A stretch of 64,000 nucleotides of DNA. It comes from Rhineura floridana. Taxonomy: Eukaryota > Chordata > Lepidosauria > Squamata > Rhineuridae. Under the pieces are notes generated by a model. It saw nothing but the letters and a program-made list of their open reading frames with translations. It had not been told where the DNA came from and made no database searches. The stretch is taken from assembly GCF_030035675.1 (NCBI RefSeq), contig NC_084483.1, positions 142,945,425 to 143,009,424 of the forward strand. Reading direction: 5' to 3'. Positions 34,927 to 46,260 of this stretch are shown in pieces; the stretch's first letter is position 1, and each line of letters begins with the position of its first letter. The translations under genes were made by a program, and so were the position numbers.

Positions 34927-35364
34927 CTGGGCACAAGAGACACTTTTATAGCATACAGGTTGATGTGATTACATAAATGATTGATTACTGCAAAGCATTA
35001 AATCATTGCATCTTCAACATGTTATTTCATTGATCTTTGATTTAACAAGACAACTTCAAAGGAGCACTAATTGTTAGAAAGCTATATCATATTGATGCAG
35101 ATTACTGAAGCATCCTGGCATCTTCTCCTGGCAAACTATGCGCCTACCTTACACTTATCTCCAACTTTGCTAGAAAACAACTGATAAACTACCTGCACTA
35201 TCTCTTCATTGACTGTACCTTGACTCATCCACCTGCCAAGAACACTTGCAAGCTAAAATTCCTAAGAAATGCTGGGGCCCTGAAAAGGATACAGACCTTT
35301 CGGGCTAAAAGCAAATATGCTTGCTACATTGGCTTTCAGCTATACATTATATTTTGTTGACACA
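34927..35364. other. Unassigned intergenic sequence
   Basis: No gene was recognised. The flanks of L2-D on both sides (33830-33990 and here) may be parts of one older repeat, but I could not classify it. Confidence 0.3.
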
Positions 35365-35762
35365 GGGTATACAGAGGCCCTTCTCCAGGTCCCTCTTCTG
35401 AGGAAGGCTCGGAGGGTGGTGACAAGGGAGATGGCCTTTTCATTTCTGTCTCCCCATCTGTGGAATACACTCCCCAGTGAGGTCTGCCTCATGCCTTCGT
35501 TGACATTTTTTCAGCCCCAGGTAAAGCCATACCTTTTTCCCTAGGCACTTGATAGACTGAGATGATGTTGGCTGTTATTAGTATGCTGCCAAAGCTTCCT
35601 GTGGCTGCATGGGGGTGTTGTAGTGTTATTGTTGTGTTTTATGGTTTTGTTTTTATAGTATGATATATTTGTTTTTGTTTTAACATTGTTGTAAGTTGCT
35701 TGGAGACTTTGGGGTATTAAGTGACTAATCTATTAAGTTTTGTTGTTGTTATTATTATTATT
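35365..35762 (+). mobile_element. L2-type LINE 3' end (L2-E)
   Basis: The frame at 35317-35544 includes the L2 C-terminus LLRKARRVVTREMAFSFLSP and LWNTLPSEVCLMPSL. A 3' UTR and a TTG/TTA triplet tail ending at about 35762 follow. Its tail meets the tail of the reverse-oriented L2 beside it. Confidence 0.75.
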
Positions 35763-37046
35763 ATTATTATTTATTTATTTATTACATTTGAATACCGCCC
35801 CATAGCAGAAGCTCTCTAGGCAGTTTACAACAATTAAAAACATTAAAAACAAATATACAAATTTAAAAACACTTTAAAAAATATATATTTAAAAACACAT
35901 CCTAAAATGCCTAGGAGAACACGAAAGTCCTGACCTGGCACCAAAAAGATAACAGTGTTAGCTCCAGGCACACTTCGTCAGAAATATCATTCCATAATTT
36001 GGGAGCCACCGAGAAAGCCGTCTCCCTTGTTGCTATCCTCTGAACTTCCCTCGGAGTAGGCACCTGGAGGAGGGCCTTGAATGTTGAACGTAATGTACGG
36101 GTGGATTCATGTCGGGAGAGGCGTTCCATCAGGTATTGTGGTCCCAAGCCGTGTAAGGCTTTATAGTTTAAAACCAGCACTTTGAATCGAGCTCCGAAAC
36201 ATACAGGCAGCCAATGCAAGCGGGCCAGAATCAGTTTTATATGTTCGGACCGTCTGGTCCCTGTTACCAATCTGGCTGGTGCATTTTGCACAAGCTGCAA
36301 TTTCCGAACCGTCTTCAAAGGCAGCCCCACGTAGAGTGCATTGCAGTAATCTAATTTGCAGATTACCAGAGCATGGACAACTGAAGTCAGATTATCCCTG
36401 TCCAGATAGGGGCGTATCTGGGCCACCAACCAAAGTTGGTAGAAGGCACTCCGTGCCACCGAGGCTACCTGAGCCTCGAGTGACAGAGATGGTTCTAGAA
36501 CCCCCAAGGTACGAACCTGCTCCTTCAGGGGGAGTGCAACCCCATCCAGGACAGGCTGGACATCCACCATCCGGTCAGAAGAACCACCCACTAGCAGCAT
36601 CTCAGTCTTGTCTGGATTGAGCCTCAGTTTATTAGCCCTCATCCAGTCCATTGTTGCAGCCAGGCATTGGTTCAGCACATTGACAGCATCACCTGAAGAA
36701 GATGAAAAGGAGAAATAGAGCTGTGTGTCATCAGCATACTGATGACAACACATTCCAAAGCTCTGGATGACCCCACCCAATGGTTTCATGTAGATGTTGA
36801 ACAGTATGGGGGACAGAACTGACCCCTGCAGAACCCCATACTGGAGAGTCCAGGGTGCCGAGCAATGCTCCCCAAGCACCACCTTCTGGAGGCAACCCGC
36901 CAAGTAGGAGCAGAATCACCACAATGCAGTCCCTCCCACTCCCAACTCAGCCAGTCTCCCCAGAAGGATACCATGGTCGATGGTATCGAAAGCCGCTGAG
37001 AGATCAAGGAGAATCAACAGAGTCACACTCCCCTGTCTCTTTCTCA
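35763..37046 (-). mobile_element. L2-type LINE, reverse orientation (L2-F)
   Basis: The minus strand holds a 330-codon frame at 36903-35911 with GVLQGSVLSPILFNIYMKPL, YADDTQLYFSFSSSS, LDYCNALYVGLPLKTVRKLQ and a C-terminal FKVLVLNYKALHGLGP block. Upstream codons reach the motif A region at about 37000. The 3' hairpin GTAAACTGCCTAGAGAGC...GGGGCGGTATTC and (AATA)n tail are at 35765-35830. It is nearest to the subfamily of 9162-10905. Confidence 0.85.
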
Positions 37047-37229
37047 TAATGATAATGATGATTTTGTACTTAGGAAATGTGATTGATTCTTCCCTTAAAA
37101 ACTAGTACCCAGATTTTGGTGAGTACATATGACATCATTTTTGACAAGGAACACAATTGTCTCACTCCTGCTCCATATCATTCTGATAAGTGTTTTTAAA
37201 TGTCAGTGGCTCTGCAGTATTTCCCCATT

Positions 37230-38085
37230 GTACAACATCAGCACTGTGAGCAAATGTAAAGTAATGAATGCTGGGCAAAAAAATGCTTTTGAGGTCTCAA
37301 CTGGCATTAACAAACCAGGAAAGAGATCTTGGGGTCATGGTGGATAACTCAATGAAAACTGATCCAGTGTGTGGTGACTATGAAAAAAGTGAGTTCCGTG
37401 TTAAGCATAATTAGTAAAGGGCTTTAAAATAAAACTCCCAATATCTTAATGCCATTATACAATATATACTTTGACCACACTTAAAATACTATGTTCAGTT
37501 CTGGTCACCACACCTAAGAAAGGATATTCTGGAGCTGGAAAAGTTACGGAAGAGGGCAACCACCATGATAATGGAGCTGCAGTAAGTTTCTTATGAGGAA
37601 ATATTGCAACATTTGGGGCTTTTAGTTTAGAAGAAAAGTAAGGATGGACATGATAGCGCTGTATAAAATTATGCATAATCTGGAAAAAGTGGATTGAGGG
37701 AAATTTTTCTGTCTCTGTCATAATATTAGAAACTAGGGTCATCATCCAATGAAGTTGAACGCTGGAAGATTCATGACAGTCAAAAGGAAGTACTTCATGC
37801 AACACAAAGTTAACTATGGGGTAATGGCTACAGACATGGACAGCTGAAAGGGGGGTTAGATAAATTCATAGAGGACAGAGCTATTAATAGCTACTACCTA
37901 TGATGGATGAGTGGTACGCTTCTGATTATCAGTTGCTGGGGATCACAAGTGGGGAGAGTGCTGTTGTGCTCATCTCCTGCTTTTGCGCTTCCCATAAACA
38001 TCTGGATGGCCACCACAGAACAGAATGCTGGGTTAGAAGGACCTTTGGTCTGATGCAGAACGGCTCTTATGGTCTTACACCTTAA
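37230..38085 (+). mobile_element. CR1 LINE 3' part (CR1-B), decayed
   Basis: The segment follows the CR1 layout of the better copy at 38314-39521: the RT thumb region, GACATGATAGCGCTGTATAA, AATTATGCATAATCTGG, and the 3' UTR ending CAGAATGCTGGGTTAGAAGG...CTCTTATGGTCTTAC. Coding frames are broken. Confidence 0.75.
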
Positions 38086-38313
38086 ATACTTTCCCCATTC
38101 CATCAGTTTTTGTCAGTGTTAGAATGAACAGTCTTCAAACTATGTTTTAAATTTTTTTTGAAGACCACAATATGGTGTAAGAGCAGAAAGAGATGTGTCA
38201 CTACTACCCGTATCACTCAAGAAACCTATAGGGGTCTATGACAATTGCAATAGCAATCAAAATAGAACTAAATGTACTCTCTCTGGGAAGAATATTTTTC
38301 CCTGAATAAGAGG

Positions 38314-39521
38314 AGAGGTCCTCTTGTGGATAAGGAATTGGTTAAGAAGCAGAAAGCAGAGAGTAGGAATAAATGGATAGTTCTCCCAATGGAGGGCTGT
38401 AGAAAGTGGAGTCCCTCAAGGATCGGTACTGGGACCTGTACTTTTCAACTTGTTCATTAATGACCTAGAATTAGGAGTGAGCAGTGAAGTGGCCAAGTTT
38501 GCTGACAATACTAAATTGTTCAGGGTTGTTAAAACAAAAAGGGATTGCGAAGAGCTCCAAAAAGACCTCTCCAAACTGAGTGAATGGGCGGAAAAATGGC
38601 AAATGCAATTCAATATAAACAAGTGTAAAATTATGCATATTGGAGCAAAAAATCTTAATTTCACATATACACTCATGGGGTCTGAACTGGCGGTGACCGA
38701 CCAGGAGAGAGACCTCGGGGTTGTAGTGGACAGCATGATGAAAATGTCGACCCAGTGTGCGGCAGCTGTGAAAAAGGCAAATTCCATGCTAGGGATAATT
38801 AGGAAAGGTATTGAAAATAAAACAGCCGATATCATAATGCCATTGTATAAATCTATGGTGTGGCCGCATTTGGAATACTGTGTATAGTTCTGGTCACCTC
38901 ATCTCTAAAAGGATATTATAGAGTTGGGAAAGGTTCAGAAGAGGGCAACCGGAATGATCAAGGGGATGGAGCGACTCCCTTATGAGGAAAGGTTGCAGCA
39001 TTTGGGGCTTTTTAGTTGAGAGAAAAGGCGGGTCAGAGGAGACATGATAGAAGTGTATAAAATTATGCATGGCATTGAGAAAGTGAATAGAGAAAAGTTT
39101 TTCTTCCTCTCTCATAATACTAGAACTCGTGGACATTCAAAGAAGCTGAATAGGAAGATTCAGGACAGACAAAAGGAAGTACTTCTTTACTCAGCGCATA
39201 GTTAAACTATGGAATTTGCTCCCACAAGATGCAGTAATGGCCACCAGCTTGGATGGCTTTAAAAGAAGATTAGACAAATTCATGGAGGACAGGGCTATCA
39301 ATGGCTACAAGCCATGATGGCTGTGCTCTGCCACCCTAGTCAGGGGCAGTATGCTTCTGAAAACCAGTTGCCGGAAGCCTCAGGAGGGGAGAGTGTTCTT
39401 GCACTCAGGTCCTGCTTGCAGGCTTCCCCCAGGCACTTGGTTGGCCACTGTGAGAACAGGATGCTGGATTAGATGGGCTACTGGCCTGATCCAGCAGGCT
39501 CTTCTTATGTTCTTATGTTCT
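38314..39521 (+). mobile_element. CR1 LINE 3' part (CR1-C)
   Basis: The frame at 38450-38887 encodes CR1 reverse transcriptase (FINDLELGVSSEVAKFADNT, with FADN where YADD or FADD is usual, then KCKIMHIGAKNLNFTY and VVVDSMMKMSTQCAAAVKKA). Codons just upstream give VESGVPQGSVLGPVLFNLF. The 3' UTR ends CTGGCCTGATCCAGCAGGCT and tandem TTATGTTC units, the squamate CR1 terminus. It abuts a BovB fragment. Confidence 0.87.
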
Positions 39522-39803
39522 TAAGCTAAAATGATGAAACTGAGGTTATCATACTTTGGATATGTAATGAGAAGACATGATACACTAGAAAAGACAATAA
39601 TGGTGGGGAAAACAGAACGGAGTAGAAAAAGAGGAAGGCCAAAGAGATGGATTGATTCCATAAAGGAAGCCACAGACCTGAACTTACAAGATCTGAACAG
39701 GGTGGTTAATGACAGATGCTATCAGAGGTCACTGATTCATAGGGTTGCCATAAGTGTCTAATCGACTTGAAGGCACTTAACAATAACAACAACAAAGAGG
39801 CAA
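39522..39803 (+). mobile_element. RTE-BovB LINE 3'-terminal fragment (copy C)
   Basis: The frame at 39531-39761 encodes the BovB C-terminus (LRLSYFGYVMRRHDTLEKTI, then KRWIDSIKEATDLNLQDLNR). It ends with ATAGGGTTGCCATAAGTG, TCTAATCGACTTGAAGGCAC and an AACAACA tail. It lies immediately after the CR1-C tail. Confidence 0.85.
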
Positions 39804-40854
39804 ACATTACATTTTATCTTGCTAATACTGAAAGTCTGAGTGAGGATAGGTTGTTGTTTTGTCTAGAGGAAAAAACATTTATTGATGATAGGCAATAAAT
39901 GAGTATGTAAACTGCTAACTCAATTAATTATCTTGTATGTTTTAAATCTTAAAGTTTTAAATTTAATTTTAATATTTTCTTTGCTTTTGTAGTTGTCTTC
40001 TTTCCACCAGTCATTTTGGCTATCATAGCAGCTATTTGAGCATTAGTAGCAAATGTTTTCTGAGAGGGCAAATGCTGCTGTGAATTTGACTGGCCCCATC
40101 ATTGAATAGTCAGAGTCACTGACAAAAGATTCTTGATGTTTCTTAATTAATGTGGATATTTCTTGAATGGCAATTCTTCTGAATTAATGGGGCAGAGACC
40201 TGTGCCCTGGAGAGAAGTGTTTGAGAAACAGCCATTGTGCATTTGGAAAGGGCAAATAAGAAATTAACTTAAACTAGGTGTGCAACCTTGGGAAAACTGA
40301 CCAAGTTGCTTTCTAGGAATTGCTTGCTTCTACATATGATCTGCATATATATTCATAGATTAAAACAGTTACAACAATACTGTAAGTCTCCAGATTCTAT
40401 CAACCAAAAGCAACCAAACATAGTAGCAAAAATAAGAACAAAGAATCTTGTAGCACTTCCTGTGTAGCTTGGAAGAATTTGGTAACATGCCTCTGAGCAT
40501 ATGGGGAGTGGTGGCAACACCTACAATCAGCCCAAATAACAGAAACAAGACATGTGCTGTGCTGTGGCACATGAGACACAGGAAGTGGATTGGACTGTGA
40601 AAGACCAACCCAAATTGTGTTTGCATTTTGACAGATTTGTAGGGCAGTCCAATATCTCAGACAGGAGGTCAGGTCTCTTGCTCCCCTGGTGCATACACTA
40701 TAGCTGCTCAATTCTCTGCTTTTAAAAGTTTGACAGAAACCTTTGTTGGCTATATGCACGTTCTTAAACCGCAAGGTTTTTTGCCTATTAGTGAATTTCT
40801 CTGCTTTTTAATCTGGCAGGTAAGAAATGGGTCCTGTGCAAGTTTGCTGAGAAT
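39804..40854. other. Unassigned intergenic sequence
   Basis: No gene or recognisable repeat family was seen. Confidence 0.35.
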
Positions 40855-41600
40855 GGATTGATCATTTGCATGCTTATTGAGTTCAGTGGGATTTACTCCC
40901 ATGCAATCATGGCTAAGATAGGTAAAACTGACGATGGGGGAGGGGAGAGTAGAGAGAAGGACGAAGGGAGAGGGGAGCAGAAGGAGGGGGAGGAGGGGAT
41001 TGGAAGGAGGGGATTGGAAGGAGAGGGTTGAAGGAAGGGGGAGGGAGGGGGCAAAAGAGAGGTGATGGGAGGAGGAGTGGAGGGCAGGTTTGATCATTTG
41101 CATGCTTATTGAGTTCAATGGGATTTACTCCTGTGCAATCATGCTTAGGCTAGATAAAAGTGACCAAGGGGAAGGAGGAAGGGGAGGGAAGGGGGAGAAG
41201 GGAGGGAAGGGGGAGAAGGGAGGGAAGGGGGAGAAGGGGAAGGGGGAGAAGGGAGGGAAGGGGGAGAAGGGAGGGGCAGGGGAGAAGGGGAAGGGGGAGA
41301 AGGGAGAAGGGAGAAGGAGGGGATTGGAAGGGGATGAGAGGGGGAAGGGAGGGGTGAAGGAAAGGGCAGGGAAGGGGCAAGAGCGAGGGGATAGGCGGGA
41401 GGAGGAGGAGGGAAGGGCAGGTCGATCATTTGCATGCTTTTTGAGTTCAGTAGGATTTACTCCTGTGCAATCCTTCTTAGGATAGGTGAAACTGACCTAG
41501 GGGAAGGGCAGGGAGGGGAGGAGGAGAACAGGAATGGGAGGAGGGAGGAAGAGGGAGGGGAGGAGATTGGATGGGTGGGCACTAGGCAGAGGAGAAGCCC
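40855..41600. repeat. Three tandem units, each a conserved head plus a purine-rich tract
   Basis: Units begin at about 40857, 41089 and 41421. Each starts with a conserved head of about 75 bp (GATCATTTGCATGCTTATTG, then GAGTTCA.TGGGATTTACTCC and TGCAATCATG). Each continues into a tract of almost pure G and A on the plus strand, varying in length from about 120 to 260 bp. Within unit 2 the tract is itself a tandem array of GGGAGAAGGGAGGGAAGG-like repeats (about 41170-41330). The head matches the short dispersed repeat seen at other sites. Long open frames here are low-complexity artefacts. Confidence 0.85.
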
Positions 41601-41718
41601 CTTTTCTTTCCAAAAGGAAAACATTGTGAACAGTATATTTTTCTGGGTTTCTCCCACCTTTTTATTCTACAGCAGGAACATGTAGCCTTCCACCCAAATT
41701 TAAACCAAAGCTGTCCCT

Positions 41719-42006
41719 GGCCACATCCACACCAGATCTTTATTTCACTTTAGACAGTCATGGCTTCTCCTAAAGAATCCTGGGAAGTGAGGCTAGTGAA
41801 GGGTGCTGAGAATTGCTAGGAGATGCCCTGTTCCTCTCACAGAGCTTCATTCAGAGCAGCTGACTGTTAATCCACTCTGGCCACTGGAGCTCTGTCAGGG
41901 GAATAGGAGTTTCCTCTCAGCACCATTCACAAACTACACTTCCCAGGATTCTTTGAGGGAAGCCATGACTGTCTAAAGTGAATAAAGGTCTAGCCTGGGT
42001 GTGGCC
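41719..42006. mobile_element. MITE with long inverted repeats
   Basis: A 288-bp element whose ends are inverted over about 60 bp. The left end reads GGCCACATCCACACCAGATC and the right end, reversed, GGCCACACCCAGGCTAGACC. Both continue into CACTTTAGACAGTCATGGCT. A related but diverged copy lies at 62129-62446. The target duplication is unclear, so I do not assign a superfamily. Confidence 0.7.
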
Positions 42007-42307
42007 CCCTGATTAGGCAAGTCTAGCAGCTGTGAGTCTGGCTTTTAGAACATTGACAGTTGGTTCTTACTGAGCATGCCTGGCCTTATCATTGAGTTTA
42101 ATGCTAAATTTCTTAAATTAATTAAAAATCAGCCAGGCATTTTTTAAACTTTTAAACAGCAGAAGATGAAGGTCAGAGTATGGGACAAGGTCAGTAATAG
42201 GAGTACAGTTACTCTTTGAACATGGCTGATTTTTAATTAATTTCGACAAATTATGAGAACACTGACAGAAAAAAGTCCATCAGGGGTCTGGTTTTTTCCT
42301 CTCTTTT

Positions 42308-42807
42308 ACACTTTGAACTCTTGATTCTCTCTGTTTTGTGTATCACCATGAAAATTTAAAGGGTTGTTAAGCAAGCATTTCTGAGTTCAGGAGTATAAGG
42401 TTCGTAAGGTTTTGTTTTGAAATGAGCTTATGGGAAGCATCAGAATTACAGGAGGGGGTTATTTTCAATTTAACATTGTAGACTGTGAAAAATCCATGCT
42501 GGCTGTAGTATGCAGCCATTCTCATGGGGATCATGGGGACTGGGGATCAATATCACTCCTTTGGTCCCCTAGAGCCCAGGGAGTTTCTATCCTACTACAC
42601 TTTGAACTCTCGATTCTCTCTGACTGTTTTGTGTATCACCATGAAAATTTAGATGGTTAAGCAAGCGTTTCTGAATTCAGGACTATAAGATTTGTATGGT
42701 TTTGTTTTGAAATCAGATTATGGGAAGCATCAGAATGGCATGGGGGGTATTTTCAATTTAACATTACAGAATGCAAAAGATCCATGCTGACTATAGTATA
42801 CAGTCAC
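42308..42807. repeat. Tandem duplication, period 289 bp
   Basis: The block from 42308 (ACACTTTGAACTCTTGATTC) recurs from 42597 with clear similarity over about 210 bp, including GTATCACCATGAAAATTTA, GGTTTTGTTTTGAAAT and TTTTCAATTTAACATT. The second copy is interrupted by the LTR at 42808 and resumes after 43249. Confidence 0.75.
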
Positions 42808-43249
42808 TGTTGATGTGTGTGCGTTGTTGCGTGAAACAGCATACATTACGTTGGAGTTAAGTTGAGCAAGAAACTTCTTCAGAGCATTAGAGCATGTTAA
42901 GAGTCTTTATTAAGACATTATGGCCAAAGGCTTAAGAGTAAATACATGTAGAGTTTCTTCAGTCACCCCCCTTCTGGTACATCTCTCCAAAGGTAAACAC
43001 AGAAGAGAACCTCTCAGTTCAGAGGCAATACACAGAAGACCAGCCTCACAGTTCAGAGGCAATATTCAGAAGACACAACTTACAGACTCTGTTAGAACTT
43101 TCCCAGTTGCTATCTCACGTTACCATGACAACCGCTGGCCTTGGATGTCTGCTCACTCCCAGGCCAAGAGATAACAGTTACTTCTCCAAACTTGCAGGCT
43201 TTATGGAAAACAACTAGAGACAGTAATGCCTATGGGTCACAGCCCAACA
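42808..43249 (-). mobile_element. Solo LTR of an LTR retrotransposon or endogenous retrovirus (fossil)
   Basis: A 442-bp segment begins TGTTGATGTG and ends AGCCCAACA (TG...CA ends), flanked by an exact 5-bp duplication GTCAC at 42803-42807 and 43250-43254. A poly(A) hexamer AATAAA on the minus strand near 42906-42911 suggests minus orientation. There are no internal genes, as expected after recombination between two LTRs. It lies within the second copy of the 289-bp duplication. The exact duplication suggests it is not very old. Confidence 0.78.
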
Positions 43250-43346
43250 GTCACTCTCGTGGCTGTATAAATAAACAGTTGCAAAACAGTTTAATGTGGC
43301 ATTCTGAATTTTGGGTTTCGTGAATGAAGTTGCTTATCACTTGAGG

Positions 43347-43424
43347 TTGCAGTTCTGTCCCTGTTTGAGTAAGCCCCACTGAATACATTGGGACTTGCTT
43401 CTGAGTAAACATACATTAGGATTA
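43347..43424. repeat. Short dispersed palindromic-type repeat
   Basis: This is a well-preserved copy. AGTAAGCCCCACTGAATACA and ACATTGGGACTTGCTTCTGA form an imperfect palindrome, followed by GTAAACATACATTAGGATT. Confidence 0.55.
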
Positions 43425-44050
43425 CATTATAAATATCTTTACAGGTTGTGTAAATAATAAACATATTTGACAGTCATACTTGTATAAATATTTCTTCATA
43501 CTATGTCCCGATAAGTATCTGATTTCACACTATGGTTGTATAATACTTCCTCTACATTTTCAGTGTGCCCTTCTTCCTTGGGGTGTTCATGGTTCCCCTC
43601 TGTTGTTTTCATGCTGAGGGGCAGATTAAACTGAGAGATTGTGAGTAGTCCATGGTCATCCAGTAAACTTTATAGCTCATTTCCATTTTTGAACATTAAT
43701 TAAAACAATTTACATGTAGGCAAAGTTTATTAAGTAGGTCCACATAATAAGGTTAAAGCACATCCAACTTACATTTAAAGCACATGATGTATAAGTTGGG
43801 TTTGATGTAGAAGTTGGAGTTAAATTAAAATCAACATAAAGAAAATAATTAAAACCAATGTCAAAATTAAATTGATAATACTAATCAAATTAAATTCAAA
43901 ATACCATTTAAAATCAATAAACACTTTTTTCTTTCTTCAGAATTTGTAGAAATATTTAAATGATTGATGATATAACTACAATTAAATTGTATTTATAATA
44001 GTAAAATAATAATAATAAAGAAACAATGTGATAACACTACAGTCCCATCC
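43425..44050. other. AT-rich intergenic sequence
   Basis: No gene was recognised. 43800-44020 is strongly AT-rich with repeated AAATTAAA words and an AATAAT run near 44005. Confidence 0.4.
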
Positions 44051-46260
44051 ATACAACTATTGGATCCGTGGGGTCTTAATTCCCAAAGCCCCAGGTGAAT
44101 AAATAAGTCATTAGCTCACATCTGAAAACCAGCAATGAGTGGGACAATATTTCCCCGGAGTGTTCCAAAATTTTGGGGGCCATCACCGAGAAGGCTTTGT
44201 CTTGTGTAACTGCCTCTGAGCCACCCCCAATGGCAGCACCTTGAGCAAGGCTTCCCTAGCTGATCTCAGCACACAGACTGGCTGATATTGGGGAAAATGG
44301 TCTGACAAGTACTTGATCCACAAGCCATTTAGGGCAGTGATTTCCAAACTTCCCCCCTCCTGGACCACTTGAAAATTGCTAAGTATCTTGGTGGACCACT
44401 TAATCATTAATCATTCTTAATCATTTTTCTGCTAATGCATAACTGCTGGTCGTTAATCAAACCCACATCATAGAAATGACTCTCTCTGCCCTCCCTAATT
44501 TTTTTTTTTTGGGGGGGGGACTTCCTGGCAACACTTTTCAAAATCCAAAATCTCTCAAGCGGACTCAGTAGAAATTATATCCCTTATACCCAACTATTAA
44601 ATCTCCCTGTTGCTGAGGTGCTTGTGGTGGTGGGGACAAGAAGGGTCACAGTGGCTTTTTGCCTGCTTAACTGCTGACTTCCAGGAGGATCACATGGTGT
44701 GATGGCCAGCAATTGATTCATGTTTCCCAGCCTGGGATGGGAGAGGGAAGCGGTGAGTGGTTGCCAAGTTTATGAGAGAGAGATGGGGGTGGGCTGGTGA
44801 GCAAGCTGTGCTGGGCTGAATAGGAACTTTGTGTGACACATCCTTTAATGGTCATGGAGACCCTGTCACCTTTAAACCTACACATATATGCCCTCCTGCT
44901 TTTCATGGTGGGATGCTGTGTCTGCCAAGCCAAGTGATGGCACACTGCCTTGAAGCCAAGGAGAAAGGGAGAGGTTTGCCATTTTGCTTCATGAGGTGAC
45001 TGAAGGAAAGCCAGCAGTAGGACTTGGGTCACACAGAGAATCACCACCACAGATCACATGAATGAAGCTCATGGGCCACTGGCAGTCTGCAGACCACACT
45101 TTGGGAACCCCTAATTTAGAGCTTTAAATGTTAGTACCAAAATCTTGAATTGACCCTGGTAGCTCATAGGCAGCCAGTGCAGTGATTCACAGAGAGGTGT
45201 CGCTTGATCCCAATGTGCTGCCCACTCAGAAGTTGGACAGCTGCATTTTGCACTATTTGCAGCTTCTGGACCATCTTCAACGATAGCCCCATGTAATGCA
45301 AATTGTAGTAATCCAAACATAATGTTATCAGAGCAGGCATTGCTGAGGCCACGCTGTCCCAATCCAGTAACAGTCATAGCTGGTGCTGGGTATAAGTGCT
45401 CTTTGCCAGAGAGGCCACCTGGACCTCCAGTGACAGTATGGAGCACCCCCAAACCTGGTCTTCAAAGGGGAGTGCAATCCCATCTAAAGAAAGCTATCTG
45501 TCTGTTTCTTGGACCTGAAAATCACTCCCCCATATTATCAGGATTCAGTTTCAGTTTACTGGCTCTCATTCAGTTCAACACTACCTACAGACAGTGGTCC
45601 ACCACCTGCGTCATCTCTCCTGATCCAGATAAAATGTAGAAACAAAGCAGGGTATCATTGGCATATTGATGACACCTCGCTTGAAATACCTCAATGACAG
45701 CCCCCAACTGTTTCATATATTAAATAGCATAGGTGACAGAATGGAACTCTCCTGGGCCCCCATAGCTCAATGTCATGGACCTTAGCAGGAGTCCCCGAAT
45801 GCTACTCTCTACATACAATCCTGTAAATAGGAGAGGAACCAGTGCAATACAGTGTTTCCAACCTACAGAGCCAGTCCAGGAGGGCACTGTGACCAATGGG
45901 GTTGAAAGCTGCAGAGAGGTTGAGCAGATTCAACAGGCTGGCACTCCCCCTGTGTCCTCATAAAGGCCATCAATCAGAGCAACCAAGGCAGTTTCAATAC
46001 CAAAACCAAGTCTGAAGCCACACTGAAATGGATCCAGATAACCTGCTTCTGCCACACACATCTACTGTTAGTAGAAAGGGATGCTTGTTATAGGACAGTA
46101 ATTATTTAGTATCTCCAGGTCCAGGGACGATCTCCTCAGGATGCTACACCACTGCCTAATTCAAAGTGGCAGGCATTACTTCCTCCCACAATGAGGCATT
46201 CACCACTCCCTGGACCATCCCAATCAATCCCTCTGCTAGATCTTACCAGCTATGATGGGC
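44051..46260 (-). mobile_element. Old L2 LINE, reverse orientation, split by a hAT element
   Basis: Two parts, 44051-44334 and 45122-46260, are collinear with the minus strand of an L2. The first matches the C-terminal/3' UTR region (CACCGAGAAGGC, AGTACTTGATCCACAAGCC). The second continues with AGCTTTAAATGTTAGTACC, the YVGL block near 45270-45310, and on to the motif A region near 45900. Frames are broken. The break between the parts is filled exactly by the hAT element at 44335-45113. Confidence 0.75.
44335..45113. mobile_element. hAT-type non-autonomous DNA transposon inside an L2
   Basis: A 779-bp element with inverted ends CAGTGATTTCCAAACTT and, reversed, TAGGGGTTCCCAAAGTG. It is flanked by ATTTAGGG (44327-44334) and ATTTAGAG (45114-45121), an 8-bp duplication with one difference. 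Both flanks are L2 sequence that joins smoothly when the element is ignored. There is no transposase frame. The end sequences are of the Charlie-like hAT type. Confidence 0.82.

Noticed and set aside
33830-35020. Possible LTR flanks around the L2 copy at 33990-34926
   Set aside because: TGTCACAC and an AATAAA on the minus strand hinted at an LTR, but I found no matching far end or target duplication.
41090-41485. Collagen-like Gly-Glu-Lys repeats in an open frame
   Set aside because: This is a direct translation of the purine tandem tract. The period and base bias explain it and there is no gene context.
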